Positions 11,493 to 24,585 are shown, numbered from the stretch's first letter. The stretch: 64,000 nucleotides of DNA from Paraphysoderma sedebokerense (GCA_025602915.1 JAHLJZ010000057.1:1-64000), one strand, 5' to 3'. The notes: generated by a model from the sequence alone, not told the origin. Numbers and translations are program-made.

Positions 11493-12915
11493 TTAACTTG
11501 GCTTAAACATAGCCAAAGTCTCTTTAATCTCATCGAAACATTCAAACTCAATTTTATCCTTTCTCGTGAACCTATGACCTGTCCACGAAATAACACTCCA
11601 CCTGAAATTGGACCAAACCCATAACTTTACTAATGGTTTTTCACCAGGAGGCTGCGACAAACAAGTTTTGCTCAAGTTAACTATGAATTCAGACATTTGT
11701 TGATTTTGGGAGTTACTGATATCTGCGATGTGAAGGGAAATGGGGATGGTGAATGTAGTCCTCTCTTGCGAGGGAAGTGCAAGCGATTGGAGAACCGTGG
11801 TGTGAAGTGGCGGAGATTTGGGTTCTTCGGAGCCATACACCTAGAAAGTTAATATGAGTTATTACCCCTAAGAATTTAAATTTTTAGAAAATAATCAGTG
11901 ATAGTTACCTTTAGCTCAACATTTTTCAACTCTAGCCCGAAAAAATTGGGGTTGAACACCAGAAAATGAGAGTTCAAGTCCAACTGTTGTCCATTCGGGT
12001 TTTTAACTACAGTCATCCTATCAAAGTTCACTTCAGGTCCACGGAAAAAACAAGTAAAAAATATTGCCAGTGTTGTGGAAAGCGCGATAATAAACAGGAC
12101 GAAAGAACAGCAGTAACACATTGGCGTGCACTTTAAAAATTTAAAACGTCGTCGTCGCGACATGTTCTTTGAATCAGGGCGCCAATTCTCTTTTGGTTGA
12201 AATGAATTAGTTGTGTTGCTGTGATGGTGATGATGAAATATGTTTGGTAAAAGGTAGTCGTATGATCGATCTTTTTGCGTGGCCGATGATGTCGTTTTTT
12301 CCGGAAGAGCCGTCGGCTCTTGTGCTTTATACGTATAAAACCGACGATCAAAATTGTCACGAAAAGCTGATCTAACCTTCGAAATATCCAAGCGAAATCA
12401 TCCTCACCTTTGAATTCATATTGACCATAATCAGAAGGATTATATTCCTCGACCTGGTCAGGCTGTATCCGAATAATTTCGTCGTCATTATACTCGTCCT
12501 CTATGTTTACCGTTTCGTGAAAGACCGTTGATGATGGCCGCGGTCTCGGCAGCGGTGGCATACAAAGCGAAGGTTGTAAAATAGGATACTGAGGTATACC
12601 CTTCCCAACTGGAAACTGTCGTGTCTTTTTACGACCGAAAGAATTATAATCTGACTCGCCGAATTTGTTTTCATCGTCCGTAATTGTTTCGGATGTATTC
12701 TCCGTCGTATCGACTGTTTCCATCGTTATCAGTTCCTTGCGACGATTTATATCAGAGTTGTACACCACATAATCGATTTCCGGACTTCTACATAACCCCG
12801 CGAATTCATAAGATTTCAACATTCTCTTACGTTTAGATTTTCGAGAAGAAGACCCATGATTTTTGACCTCTCTCGAACAAATTCGGGAAGATTGACTCCT
12901 AGAATTAGAACTCAT
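11493..12915 (-). CDS. LEA-2-like single-anchor membrane protein
   Basis: The first exon from 12915 encodes a charged, low-complexity cytosolic region (MSSNSRSQSSRIC...; Pro-rich PPLPRPRPSS; acidic EDEYNDDEIIRIQPDQ). After a basic stretch (MSRRRRFKFLKC) comes one membrane segment (YCCSFVLFIIALSTTLAIFF). It is followed by a beta-rich domain (LDLNSHFLVFNPNFFGLELKNVELK, then an intron, then VYGSEEPKSPP and TTFTIPISLHIADIS). 'NPN' after the first strand and short VxL strands suit the LEA-2/WHy fold known in plant NDR1-like and some fungal membrane proteins. The junction between the first frame and the MSRRRR frame (about 12,170-12,420) is unresolved; a start at 12391 is a possible alternative. 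Its neighbour is also a single-anchor protein, but no functional link is shown. Confidence 0.6.
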
Positions 12916-13674
12916 TCTTCAAACTCTATGAAATTCCGAATACAAAATCTCCAATGAAAGTGACTACTGAATCACTTTATTGACTGACGTTGACGTTGAT
13001 ATCACCATTAATCGTAAAAAAAAAGCCACATTCATTCGTTTAACTTGATGTTGGAATATGAAGGGTAAAAGTTTGTTGTGGAATTCTAATTCAAAAATAC
13101 TTCATGTTTCAAATGTTCTAGGTGAGCGGGTAACCTGAGGCTCAAAAGACACGTAGAGGTTCCAGAAACCGAGACATTTTGAACATTCATGCGTAAAGTT
13201 TAATTGCAATTTTTGAAGTCTGAATACATTTTACATTTTATTTTTTTGCAAAGTCAATTATTTTATTTCCTATGTCCGAATATCAAGTCATTCTTTTTTC
13301 TCCTCTTACAATTTTAAGATTATCCAAATTCTTTTACTTCTCTGTAAGCTACATCCTTGCTTCCGGCTCCATCCTGAACTCATTCCGAAACAACAAAAAA
13401 GAAATTAAAAAATCATTAGCGGGCAATAAAAATCATCCATCTCTTGCTGGGAAAAATCAAGTCGTCATTCTTCATGATGTTATTATCACTTACTACTACT
13501 TCCCCTATGACAGAGATCGCCGACTCGCTTTATTCAAAAATAAGAATAAAAAAAAAGGGATAAACTTTCTCATAATACAGGGGACAACAATGTTTTTGAA
13601 GGTATATATTAAGGATCAAAAATGTGGAACGCCCGGATGTTTCGAAAAAAAAGAAGGTAGAAAAAAGGAAAAAT
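12916..13674. other. Intergenic, AT-rich
   Basis: No supported protein gene. A plus-strand frame at 13272-13844 is compositionally junk and runs straight through the tRNA-Val gene. Confidence 0.45.
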
Positions 13675-13747
13675 GTCTTCGTCCAGATTCGAACTGGAGA
13701 CCGTCTGTGTGTAAGACAGACGTGATAACCGACTACACCACGAAGAC
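13675..13747 (-). tRNA. tRNA-Val(UAC)
   Basis: Minus strand: acceptor GTCTTCG / CGAAGAC, D arm GTGTAGTCGGTTATCAC, anticodon stem TCTGT / ACAGA with loop CTTACAC (anticodon TAC), T arm CCAGTTCGAATCTGG. 73 bases, no intron. It differs from the tRNA-Val at 52791-52863 at one base only, the wobble position of the anticodon. On its own strand it is followed by a T-rich run suited to RNA polymerase III termination. Confidence 0.95.
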
Positions 13748-13992
13748 ATCTGATTGTAGTGGAGGCTATTATACAGTATATACTGTTATTTTTACATACA
13801 GTCTATCAAGTTTCCAAGGATGGCGGCAAGATTCCAAAAAGTGATTTAACCACTCTCACAATGTTACAAAGAGGAATTCATTCTGCGACGCGAATATTTA
13901 TCAATCGTATATCAATCGTAAATTCGTAATACACAATCATTATTTACACAAAATCAATCTACACCATGCCAAAAATCCACTTTTAAGGATCC
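13748..13992. other. Short intergenic stretch
   Basis: No feature seen; probably holds the 3' end of the kanadaptin transcript. Confidence 0.35.
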
Positions 13993-16418
13993 TCAATACC
14001 CCAATTTTTTATTCAACTCTGTGATCCCGCTTCCATCTTGTTCAGATGGCGGCGTCCATTCATTTTCTTCATGATAAAGTTGAGATTTTACTTGATTTCC
14101 TTGATGTTGATTCTGGTTTGATTGGTTTGTGGAGGTTGTAGAGGTTGTGGAGGTTGGATCTTGGGTTGCGTCGATTGTGGTGTCACCTTCGTACATGATT
14201 TCAATGTCTCTGGATGAGGGAGGAGGTAATGTAGGTCCTAGTTTTCGTTTTTTGGGTTGAGATGGTACCGATGGACTAGGGGTTGGAGAAGTTGGTAACG
14301 ATCGTTTGGAAGGATGAGATGGGGAAGTCGGTGAGGGGGTTGGGGATTTGGGTTTTGGGAGGGGTACTTTGAAGTCGGGAGATTTTTGTGGGTGTGGTTG
14401 CGGTTGCGGTTGCGATGGTTTAGATGGTTTCGGAGAAGGAAGAGCAGGTGTTTTGAATTCCGGTGGAGATTTTGAAGTTTTGGGTGACTCGATGACTGGT
14501 GACTTTGTTGAAGTTGGAGATTGAGTTTTCGAAATCGTATCCGATGCCGATCCGGTGTTGGAAGCTGGTATACTGCAGACCGGTAACAGTTTAACGTCAA
14601 CATTTTAAATTTGAAGAGAGAAAGCAAACCGTATCCTACCGAGTTTGCAACGTTTGGTCCAGTTTTAACAGAGACTCTGAAGGTTGAGCAAGTTTGACAA
14701 GCTTTTCGAGGCGTTGTTCTTCCTAAAAATGACAAAATCGAGCGAGACAAGCGTCAGTGTTATAATTTTAAAATCCAACTGCAACGATAGATCTTACCTT
14801 CACTAGCGCATTCAGTTTTCGTTGCAAAGATTGCTTAGATTCTTGTTTCGTTGACTTGCTCAAACTTGACATGTACGCATCCAACTCGTCTTCGCCCGTG
14901 GACGACGATACTGTGGGATACAAGATGTCAGTGGGACGTCTACCGAATATTAGCAGGGGGATCAAATCATGTGTCTCCAAACCTTTGCTTTGATCGACGT
15001 AGTTTTCGATCTGATCCTTCAACACCTTGATCTCATCCACAACATTTTGACGTTTCAACACCAAAGACTCGTAGGTTTCAGCTTTCTTGGGAACGGGCTT
15101 TGCAGATTTCTTTAGTTGTTTTTTCTCAACTTTGAAATTAACAGTTGAAAAGAAATTTAACATTTGAATTCATAGAAATAACGTATAATATCAAACCGAT
15201 ATACACACCAGAACCGGTACGGTCATAGAATGAATCCTCGTCACTATCATCTCCACCCAAGAGTTCCTCCATCTTTTTTCTTCTCGCCCGGCCCACGGCA
15301 CCGGTATCGAGTAACCCTCGAGCGTCGAGTTTCAAACAAGCATCCAAAGTCGCTTCTTTCTCTGCATCTTTCTTCCTGGTGCCACTACCGACCCCGTATA
15401 AAGTTGTACCGGCTTCGGACAAGGGTAATGCAACGCGGGCGATATAAAGCTTGCCGGCGGATGAGGTTTCTTCTGAATATTGAACTTGGATGTCCAGACC
15501 GCGGATTTCGAGAAAGTTTTTGAGATGCTTTTTCGGATCTTTCATGTAAGGTGCAGTTGGATCGGGTTTGAAATCTTCAACTGGCGTAGCCAGTTCATTT
15601 TCTTCATCAGCATCCTCCTGGAATCCCCTAACCTTATAATTAGCTAATAGTTTTTCAAACCAGAAAAGATATTACTCACCAAGTTGCCCCAACATCTTGC
15701 TTCTCTTTCAGCTGCTGCTTCTTTTTTAATTGCTGAGGCGTCTCAGTTTCCACGACTTGTTCGATCACTTCGTCTTCAGGCGGTCCGTGGAAAATATAAA
15801 TTCTAGACGATGCTCCCAATCTTAGCATATCATTATCCTTTAGTGGTATGTGTTCATTTGGCGGGATTTGTGTTTTGTTGACAAATGTGCCGTGACTAGA
15901 GTTGAGATCGTAAATAAACGTTTTGCCTGTCAATGGTAATAGAGATTTCTTTAATATCAATCAAAGTGCAAGAGATTGAACTATAGTGAAAGTGAACCAT
16001 TGTCGGAAAATTGCACGATGCAGTGGTATCGACTGATTGACTGTTTTTGTTGAAGAGAATTGTGGTTGGATGAGTGAAGGTTGAGATATCAAGAATGTGG
16101 ATATATACGCACGGTGTGTTCTGCTTCGATATCACATATCGGCAATCTACCTATATAAAAATGAAAATTGGCTTTCGGGTTTTTTATCATGATGGTTGCT
16201 TGATCAACTCACCCATGACTAGAAACTCTTTATCTTTGGGGACCGGGATAGTGTCCATCACAAGACCGTTTTTTATGATTTCAAAGGACAGGGGGTACTT
16301 TGGACAGGAGGACCAAGGAGGGCGGTCGTATGGTAAAGGCGGCGGCACAAAGTCATGGGAAGGGTTGGACGGAGGGATAGGTTTGCCGGGTAGTTGAGGG
16401 ACGGCGAAATCCGACATG
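13993..16418 (-). CDS. SLC4A1AP: Kanadaptin homologue (FHA and dsRBD-like protein, SLC4A1AP family)
   Basis: Start at 16418 (MSDFAVPQLPGKPIPP). Exon 1 carries the family signature PPWSSCPKYPLSFEIIKNG and FLVMG. Two small exons then rebuild the FHA core: GRLPICDIEAEHT, then SISRYHCIVQFSDNG, then KTFIYDLNSSHGTFVNK. The SxxH and SSHGTFVN residues are those used for phosphothreonine binding. After KEKQDVGATW comes a dsRBD-like region (DPKKHLKNFLEIRGLDI ... LYGVGSGTRKKDAEKEA) ending FYDRTG, then a coiled region (ETYESLVLKRQNVVDEI; DELDAYMSSL). The C-terminal exon is Pro/Ser-rich with an NLS-like PKKRKL and the terminus ITELNKKLGY. Domain order matches animal kanadaptin. The family is reported as mainly nuclear and RNA-linked. 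It is divergent from POL3 with about 270 bases between the starts. Confidence 0.87.
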
Positions 16419-16469
16419 GTGTGGACTGAGGTGAGGGAACTATTAGTAGAGCAAAGGGAACTCGAAAGA

Positions 16470-16550
16470 GGGAACTGCAGCACAAGGGAACTGCAGCACA
16501 AAGGGAACTGCAGCACAAGGGAACCGAAGCACAAGGGAACTGAGGCACAA
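16470..16550 (+). repeat. Minisatellite of five 16-17 base units
   Basis: Five head-to-tail copies of a unit close to GGGAACTGCAGCACAA (16, 17, 16, 16, 16 bases). The first three are nearly identical and the last two diverge by two or three bases. A decayed unit precedes it (GGGAACTCGAAAGA). It lies between the divergent starts of the kanadaptin and POL3 genes, inside their presumed shared promoter. Confidence 0.9.
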
Positions 16551-16690
16551 GAAACGCGCGCCCTTTGCTTTCAGTTTGCTCAGAGTTCACACTGCACTCC
16601 CTCTCACCACACTGCACTCTGCCATTCCCTCTCTCTTCACTCCCTTCGCTCCACAACACCCTCCACAACACCCTCTCCATCCCACACAGA

Positions 16691-19600
16691 ATGACCCGAG
16701 AGGAGCCCCTCCACCCCGCACATCTCAAGCGAAAGGACTCCCTCCCCCCATTCAACCTCTCGTCCTCTCCAAATGACAACCTCGACCTGCCCTCAAAAAA
16801 GCAAAAGATGGCCGCCCAGGCTGCTGAAAAAACTTCCTTCGAACAAGATCTGGAAAGACTCCATTCACAGTCAGATGTCGGTCAGTCCTCGGGAATTGTT
16901 TGCGTCTTCCTATGGAAAAATAAAAACCCCAACTAACAAATGCTCTCTCTATTCGTTTGCTATCCCATGCTTTTCTTTCCACCATTACTGCATGCAATCC
17001 GCTCATATCTTTGTCCATGACGGCTCCATGTCACTCATCAAATCGTCAAATTATTGCCAATGTGACTTTCCCAAAATGCAATCGTTTGTATGCAGTCACC
17101 GACCCGGAACTCCTATGGCCTCGTCCACAGCTGCCAGAAATCAATCCAAAAGAATACCCCATCAGTATGCATCTCTTTGCCTCTCTTGAAAGGAAACCCA
17201 TCATTGAAGTATTCACACTGGCCTATGATCTCGTCCAGTCTTTCAGCAAATCGAGGCCGATGAGGCGATTGAATCCAGAGTCGATGGAATGTCCAGTCCT
17301 CCCAATTTATACAATGTGCCGACCGTTCGATTTTTTGGTGTCACTCAGGTATGCTGAATAGAAAGATCACACACCTCATTCATCCGTTCGATTCACCAAT
17401 TGTTGACTTTGCGGAATTCAGGAAGGCTATAGCGTGTGTGCCCACGTCCATGGATTTCATCCCTACATATTTGTACCCGTCCCAGTCGGATTTAATCCAT
17501 CCTCGGTCAATATGTTTAAAGAAGCCCTAGAAGTACGTTGCTAGACTATTTCATTTTCATCGCCTCGTCCTTTTAATTGATTGTTGATCGCAATTGTCCA
17601 AACAGAAAGCCATTGCGGCCGACAAGCAATCCCCGAATCCTGAACCGGCTGTCCTCCATGTGGAATGGACAATGAAGGAATCACTAATGTATTTCCACGG
17701 CAATACCAAAGTACCTTTTTACAAAATATATTTCACACTCCCAAAGTACGTGGCGGTCGCGCGAAGAGTGCTGGAAATCGGCAGAGTGCACTTGCCCGGC
17801 CACGGACCCATGGCAACAACTACTTATGAAAGTAATTTGGCATATTTATTGAGGTTCATGATCGATCTTAAGGTATGGCTCAGTTTGTCCAGGTGGGAGA
17901 AGCAAGCGTCAGCAAACTCATCATGTCGTGCTAGGTCACTGGTATGAATTGGCTCGAAATCCCAAAGGGAAGATACAAAATGCGACATTCCCGCTCTTCA
18001 AGCTATACTTCAAACTGTCAGATCGAGATTGACGTTTCGTATGTACAACTCGAGTATCACACTCGAGTCATTCATCTATTTCGTCAGACTTGAAACTCAT
18101 TTTCCTTTGAACAGTTACAAAGACCTGATAAGTCACGCTCCAGAAGGAGAATGGTCTAAAATGGCCCCTTTAAGGATCCTAAGTTACGATATTGAATGCG
18201 CCGGTAGAAAAGGTATCTTCCCGGAGCCGAACGTCGACCCCGTTATTCAAATCGCGAATATGGTTACAGTCCAAGGTATGTTGAGCCATATGCTGTCCCC
18301 AAAAATCATTCAACTCACTCAGTCGCTGACATGTTACGATTCTTCAGGCGAAACGAGGCCATTTATTAGAAACGTATTCACATTAAAGTCGTGCGCGAGC
18401 ATTGTCGGATCTCACATTAAATCATATGAAAATGAAGCAGAAATGTTACAAGCCTGGAGCGACTTCGTTCAAAAGGTGCGTTTTCGTCGCGAGTATTTTT
18501 TAACTGTTCTTTTCGGATCAAAAACTAAAACAGTCTTTATTATATAATATCGTTTAGGTGGATCCCGATATCGTCACAGGTTATAACGTCAACAACTTTG
18601 ATTTTCCGTACCTGCTGGATCGGGCAACTCACTTGAAAGTCTCCAAGTTTCCGTACCTTGGGCGTATCAGTAATGTCCAAACAAAAGCCACCAACGCACG
18701 GTTTTCATCGAGAGCATACGGTACTAGAGATAGCAAGAGCATCAATTTGGATGGGAGGATATTACTGGATTTGCTTCAAGTGATGCAACGAGACTATAAA
18801 TTGAGAAGTTATACTCTCAATAGCGTTTGCGCTCATTTTCTGGGTACGTTGTCTGCCTTTATTTGGCTTTTATTCGACCGGGCAGTCTTGACAACTGATA
18901 TTGCTCTAATAGGGGAACAAAAGGAAGACGTGCACCACTCTATTATTACAGAGTTACAGAACGGAAATGCTGAGACGAGGCGTCGGTTGGCTGTCTATTG
19001 TTTAAAGGTTTATATCGTGTGACTTTTGTCTCGTTGAACTACTGTTGCTAACAATCTGCGTGTCTTGTCGATTCCAGGACGCTTACCTCCCGCAAAGACT
19101 CCTCGATAAACTCATGTGTCTGATCAATTACTCTGAAATGTCTCGTGTCACTGGTGTTCCATTCAATTATCTGCTTTCCCGAGGGCAACAAATCAAAGTC
19201 ATTTCTCAACTTTATCGAAAAGCTCAGGAACACGATTTAGTGATTCCCGCCATGAAATCAGAACAAGGTCAAGCCGAAGAAACCTATGAAGGTGCTACTG
19301 TGATTGAACCGGAAAGAGGATACTATGATGTTCCGATTGCAACCTTGGATTTCAGTTCTCTATATCCGAGTATCATGATGGCTCATAATCTGTGCTATAC
19401 GACTTTGGTGAAACAGAATATGATACAAAAATTGGAGTTGGCAAAGGACAATGACTTTATTGTAACACCTACAGGAGGTCTGTTATTTCATACTTCACTG
19501 CCTTCACTCCGCTATTTGAATTTACTTATCGGTGGAATCAATATACGCAGATTGTTTTGTCAAATCAAGCCGACGCAAAGGATTATTACCACAGATTTTG

Positions 19601-21531
19601 GAAGATTTAATTTCGGCGCGAAAGAAAGCTAAAGCTGATCTCAAAAAGGAAACAGATCCGTTCAGGAAGGCTGTGCTAGATGGTAGACAGCTTGCTTTAA
19701 AAGTATACATGCATCCAGCTCGTTGGTGTCCTTGTGCCTTTTATTGACATTTTGTTGTTCCTTAGATCAGTGCGAATTCTGTCTACGGTTTCACTGGTGC
19801 TACTGTCGGTAAGCTGCCATGTCTTGAAATTTCATCTAGTGTCACCTCATTTGGGCGTCAGATGATTGAAATGACAAAACAGGTTTGTACCAGAATCCCT
19901 TTCATTTGTTGAAACCAGTTCATCTGTTTACCTTGGCCTTTATTCTACTTTCTCTCTTTGCTTTTCTTTTGTTTCAACCGAACAGCTCGTGGAAGAACGT
20001 TATACCATGGAAAACGGATACACCCATGACGCTAAAGTCATCTATGGTGATACTGACTCTGTCATGGTCAAATTTGGTGTTTCCGATCTTTCGGAATCAA
20101 TGAAACTCGGAAAAGAAGCCGCAGACTACGTCACTGAACGTTTTATCAAACCCATCAATTTGGAATTCGAAAAAGTCTACTTTCCTTACTTACTCATTAA
20201 CAAAAAACGGTATGCCGGATTGTACTGGACGAGACCGGACAAACACGATAAAATGGATTGTAAAGGAATTGAGGTTCGTTCAACTGGATACTCGGAACCG
20301 AAACTGGATTGCTAACTTTGATCACATTCGTGTAGACTGTGCGTCGTGACAACGCACCGTTGGTATCGCATGTTGTTGACCATTGTCTTCGTATGATTAT
20401 GATTGAAAGAAACGTTAACGGTGCAATCAAGTATGTAATTCTACCAATCCAATGTCTACCCGTTGCTTTAACTATGCTCATTCTTGCATTTCAGCTATGC
20501 AAAGGAAACAATCGCCTCTCTTCTACAAAACAAAGTGGATCTATCGCAATTGGTGGTAACGAAACAACTCTCAAAGTCTGATTACGCTGCCAAACAACCT
20601 CACGTTGAATTAGCCGAACGCATGCGAAAAAGAGACGCCGGAAGTGCCCCCAGTTTAGGTGATCGAGTCGCTTATGTCATTATTAAAGCATCAAAAGGTA
20701 ATTTCTCCACTTGTATGTACCTAAACGTCCGTTCTTCAAATTAAGTGATGTTGCCTTTTGAATACAGGTGCCGCGGCTTACGAAAAGGCGGAAGACCCTA
20801 TTTATGTGTTGGAGAATAATATTCCTATTGATACCAGATACTACCTAGATAATCAATTGGCGAAGCCACTAGTTAGAATTTTTGAACCGATTTTGGGAGA
20901 TAAAACGGAAAATATGCTTCGTACGTGATTCATCTACAATTTTCAAGTCATTTATTTGCCGGTTTTCTTATTGATTTTAAATTGTAGTCAATGGTGATCA
21001 TACCAGAACGATTCAAGTCGCCGCTCCTACAGTTGGCGGGTTGATGAAGTTTGCCGTCAAGACTGCGACCTGTTTGGGTTGCAAAACTCCATTGGGTAAA
21101 AACGGTATGCGTTTCTCCACCTTTATAATGTTTGCCTCGATTCTAGAATCTCACTTACTTTTCTTTAAATTGGGTGACGTGTTTAGAACAAGCTGTTTGT
21201 AAGCATTGTAGACCAAAACAGTATGAACTCTATCGTAAACAGGTATCGCATCCCAACTCTATTCCATTTCTCCTTCTGATCCGAATTCAAACTGACGATG
21301 CCTTTCTTTTTTTTAATCCCCCTATCGTTCCTTATTTAGGTCGACACCGTGAACCAACTTGAAGTCAAATTCGCCCGATTATGGACCCAATGTCAACGAT
21401 GTCAAGGATCGTTACATCAAGATGTCATTTGTACGAGTCGAGATTGTCCAATCTTTTACATGAGAAAAAAAGCTCAAAAGGAAGTGAAAGATGCGACGGT
21501 TAATTTGGAAAGGTTCAGTTACGCTTGGTAA
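16691..21531 (+). CDS. POL3: DNA polymerase delta catalytic subunit
   Basis: Replicative family B polymerase of the nucleus (lagging-strand synthesis, repair). Start [15 protein letters not shown] at 16691, with a basic NLS-like SKKQK. The N-terminal part (EINPKEYPI + [22 protein letters not shown] + [12 protein letters not shown]) joins over introns. Exonuclease motifs: [15 protein letters not shown] (Exo I), [16 protein letters not shown] (Exo II), YCLK + [12 protein letters not shown] (Exo III). Polymerase motifs: [18 protein letters not shown] (A), DGRQLALK + [12 protein letters not shown] (B), [14 protein letters not shown] (C). KKRYAGLYW and ERNVNGAI follow. The C-terminus has both Cys clusters (CLGCK ... 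CKHC; CQRC ... CTSRDC), the zinc module and the iron-sulfur/subunit-binding module. It ends at FSYAW, stop 21529-21531. About 15 short introns. All catalytic acids are present, so it should be active in synthesis and proofreading. Confidence 0.97.
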
Positions 21532-22034
21532 ATCGTTAATTCCTCTGTCCTTTGGGTCTTTTGAATACAGGGAATGTTAGGTCAACGGTGTTAGAAGTTA
21601 AAATGTCGACTCCAAAAAAGTTTTCTTAAGAATGATTGTATCATATCTATTTTACCTATATGTATGAATGTTGAATCTTGTTGTGTGGACCAAGGTTTCT
21701 TTTTGGATCTTTACGAACCCCCGGGTGACGAATGCTCAAGAGTCAAGGATACTTGTAAAATTTAAATTTAAAATCGAGTACATATATACCGTAAATATGT
21801 TGGATAGTACTTTTTAAGTCAATAAACTGATTCTCAAGTTAAAATTTGGTAAAAATGATATACATGATTTATTCAATATAGTGAATTTAACAACTCACAA
21901 ACTTTGGATGACCGGCATCAATCAACTAAAAGTATAAAGTCACTTGAATAATACTATACTATCCTAATCTTTAACATTTCAATATAAATAATTATTTACA
22001 AAGTAGCCAGTAGATATGACCGTCGATTTAGGAT
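21532..22034. other. Convergent intergenic region between POL3 and the first vWD gene
   Basis: Two genes end facing each other here. The sequence is AT-rich and holds 3' untranslated regions of both; no other gene seen. Confidence 0.45.
21821..21826 (+). terminator. Candidate polyadenylation signal of POL3
   Basis: AATAAA 290 bases downstream of the POL3 stop, in AT-rich sequence. Consensus match only. Confidence 0.4.
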
Positions 22035-24585
22035 TTACAACAACAACAATGCAATCACTGCAACGATAGTAGAGACTCCGAATTTGACTAGTTCAGTTGC
22101 ACCAGACGCAGCGGCTAATTGAGTATCATATAATGTCGTTTGTGATCCATCTTGATTTCCTGAAGTTCGGTCTTGATTTCTAGAATTGGAACCGTCGGTT
22201 CCTGTTGAACCGGGGGAACTAGGACTAGAACCGCCGGACTTGTCACCAGATGGAGAACCACCGTAACCGTTGTCACCGGGTTTAGTTTCGGGTTTAGTCT
22301 TGGGTTTAGTTTTTGGAGGTTTAGTTTCAGGGATATAAGGTTTTACTTCAGGTTTGTTAAAATAAACTGGAGCGATTTCGTATTTAACCGGCGGTGCGTA
22401 AACAATTGCCGGTTGTGGAATGGGTGCCGGGAGAGGGTAATATTTAGGTGGTAATGTAGGTGGTGGATTACACTTTTTGGAACCATGATCGTAAGAATGA
22501 CCGGGTGCTTTACAGACACAACCACCAGTTGTACACTATTAGAATAGAAAGTTAGATAAATTGCTGGAGGGTAGTGGGTTTTGTTGTGAAGAGATTTACG
22601 TACTGTTGCGTCGGAGGGACAATTGGTGCATGGGTTTCTACCGTACCCGTATTGTTTAGCTATTTCGGTGTATTTCTGACGAACATCGGGTTTTGGTTCT
22701 TGACATTTTGAGACAATTGATCTTGAACAGATATCGGCGTCTACAATAGATTGGTCATGGAGTTAGGGATAACCGGTTCAAACAGAGTTTTTAAAGTGGC
22801 ACAGAGACGTACAGTTTCTTCCGTATGTATCATAACACACTTGAGCGGGCATTTGGGCTCTGATATCGAATTCACACAATGATTGATAATCTTTGACATC
22901 AGCGAATGGCTCACAACCAGGAATTACTATAAGAAAGAAGAGAACACGTTAGGTTAGACGAACGGATATGGAAGAGTATTGAATCTGAAATGCTAACATT
23001 TAATCTGTTCATAGCACCCTCTGACCGCACCGTCAATCACATCTGGAGGAATGACATAAGTTGTATTTGAGGGAGGAATTTCCACTGGAGGTTTTGGTTC
23101 GTAGACTGGACAATTGTTAATGGGGCGATAACCGTCAGGGATAGGAGGAATGATAATTGGTGGTGGAATGATTTCAGGTTCTTTGAGTGGAGGAATTTGA
23201 CATTCGCTGTACCCACCGGAAACAGGGTACTGGTTAACACCTCGACAAGTAGAACCACAGACGAAAATGTTGTCGTCATTTGGAACACGCCAAGATTCTC
23301 CCCATTTATGGAGACTGGTAGATTTGAATGTGGGTTTGATGTTTTTAAGATCATCCTTGGATTCTTGAAAGACAATAGCTTGACCATAAACTGTTCCATC
23401 GGATCCGGTAAAATCGTTGGAAGGATTACCATCGTAGCGACCACATAGACCATTTGTTTGACCCATGTAGTGTTCGGCCAAATCGAATGTAGTGTGCAAA
23501 AAGCTTCTTTTCCTGGGATCACCGGGCGAAGGTGCGATTCGTACGGTAATAGTGGAACCACTACGAAACAGTTTACATATTAATCACCGAATGTTAAATC
23601 AAATTTTCACAAATCAACAGAAAGACTTACTCGCTTAGTTTGATGGCGAAGTTCTCGATTGCTCCCTTTACACTCGAGCTCACAGTGACACCATCAAACT
23701 CGGTCACTTTATTGAGACAACTTCCGCGCGGAGAATCACCGTCAATGACGAAAACAGTTTTACCATCTACAAAGAGATGAATTTTTTAGTAATCATGTTC
23801 CCCCATTATTCTTAGAATCAAAACTTTGTCACATACATCGTATGGCGAGTTTCTGCACGCAAGTTGTCTGTGGAACACATTCGGTTTGGAATGCTTGAAC
23901 AGTTAACGCACGAGATTGAACCAAATAGTAAACACCGGATCCTTGGAAATGGATAGCTTCTTTTTGGACCTGATCGAAAGTCCTATAATGAGGATCCTGA
24001 ATTAAAAAGAACAGGTTATTAGAGAAATCTCAACTCGGACCAGAGATTGAAAAGGTGGAAAAATCTTCTGACTTACACCAAAGACAGTACAAGTGCCGCA
24101 GCTTAATCGACTTCTTTTAACTTTATAACCTATGCTTCTGTTATGGAATGAGTAACCGGGACACCAAATTTTAATATTAATTGGGATTTCACGAGCGATG
24201 TCGGCCGTAGTTAAGTAAGGAAGAGGTACAATCTGTTTACAGTATCGTAAGTACACGCGATCGATGACACTGCCGTATAATTCTGGACCAGGGTTGATTT
24301 ATCGAATCTTACCTTTAAAGTTTGAGCGACATTGTAGTTATTGGGATCATACTCCAAGGCGCATTTGTCAAACGATAAATTAGGTGCTTCAAAGTACAAT
24401 GTGCACTTTGCATTGTTCGGCTTTGCTTTCAATGAGATTTTGATTTCTGCGGTAGCAGCAAAATCTTTTAGTTCGAGGGAAGGCGGATCAAGCGAAATCA
24501 TTTCAGCAGGGTTGGCATCGGTGACATTTTGTGCCGCACCGAAAGCGACAAAGGATAATAGTGTGAGAAGGACAAAAGTCTTCAT
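22035..24585 (-). CDS. Secreted von Willebrand factor D-domain protein, probably GPI-anchored, copy 1
   Basis: Start at 24585 with signal peptide MKTFVLLTLLSFVAFGAAQ. About eight exons. A short beta-rich N-terminal domain (MISLDPPSLELKDF; APNLSFDKCALEYDPNNYNV) is followed by CPGYSFHNRSIGYKVKRS. The vWD domain is then recognisable: DPHYRTFDQVQKEAIHFQGS, VFVIDGDSPRGSCLNKVTEF, HYMGQTNGLCGRYDGNPSND and DDNIFVCGSTCRG. It continues with Pro-rich linkers (EIIPPPIIIPPIPDGYRP), a Cys-rich tail (CEPFADVKDYQSLCEF; CTTGGCVCKAPGHSYD) and a long Pro/Thr/Lys and Ser/Gly-rich stalk. It ends in a hydrophobic tail (FGVSTIVAVIALLLL) and stop, the pattern of a GPI signal. vWD domains in animals mediate multimerisation and adhesion in mucins and coat proteins. 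A surface or extracellular-coat role here is inferred. Tandem paralogue of 25330-27859. Confidence 0.85.

Noticed and set aside
13272-13844. Plus-strand open reading frame of 190 codons
   Set aside because: It runs through the tRNA-Val(UAC) gene and has low-complexity, unrecognisable content.
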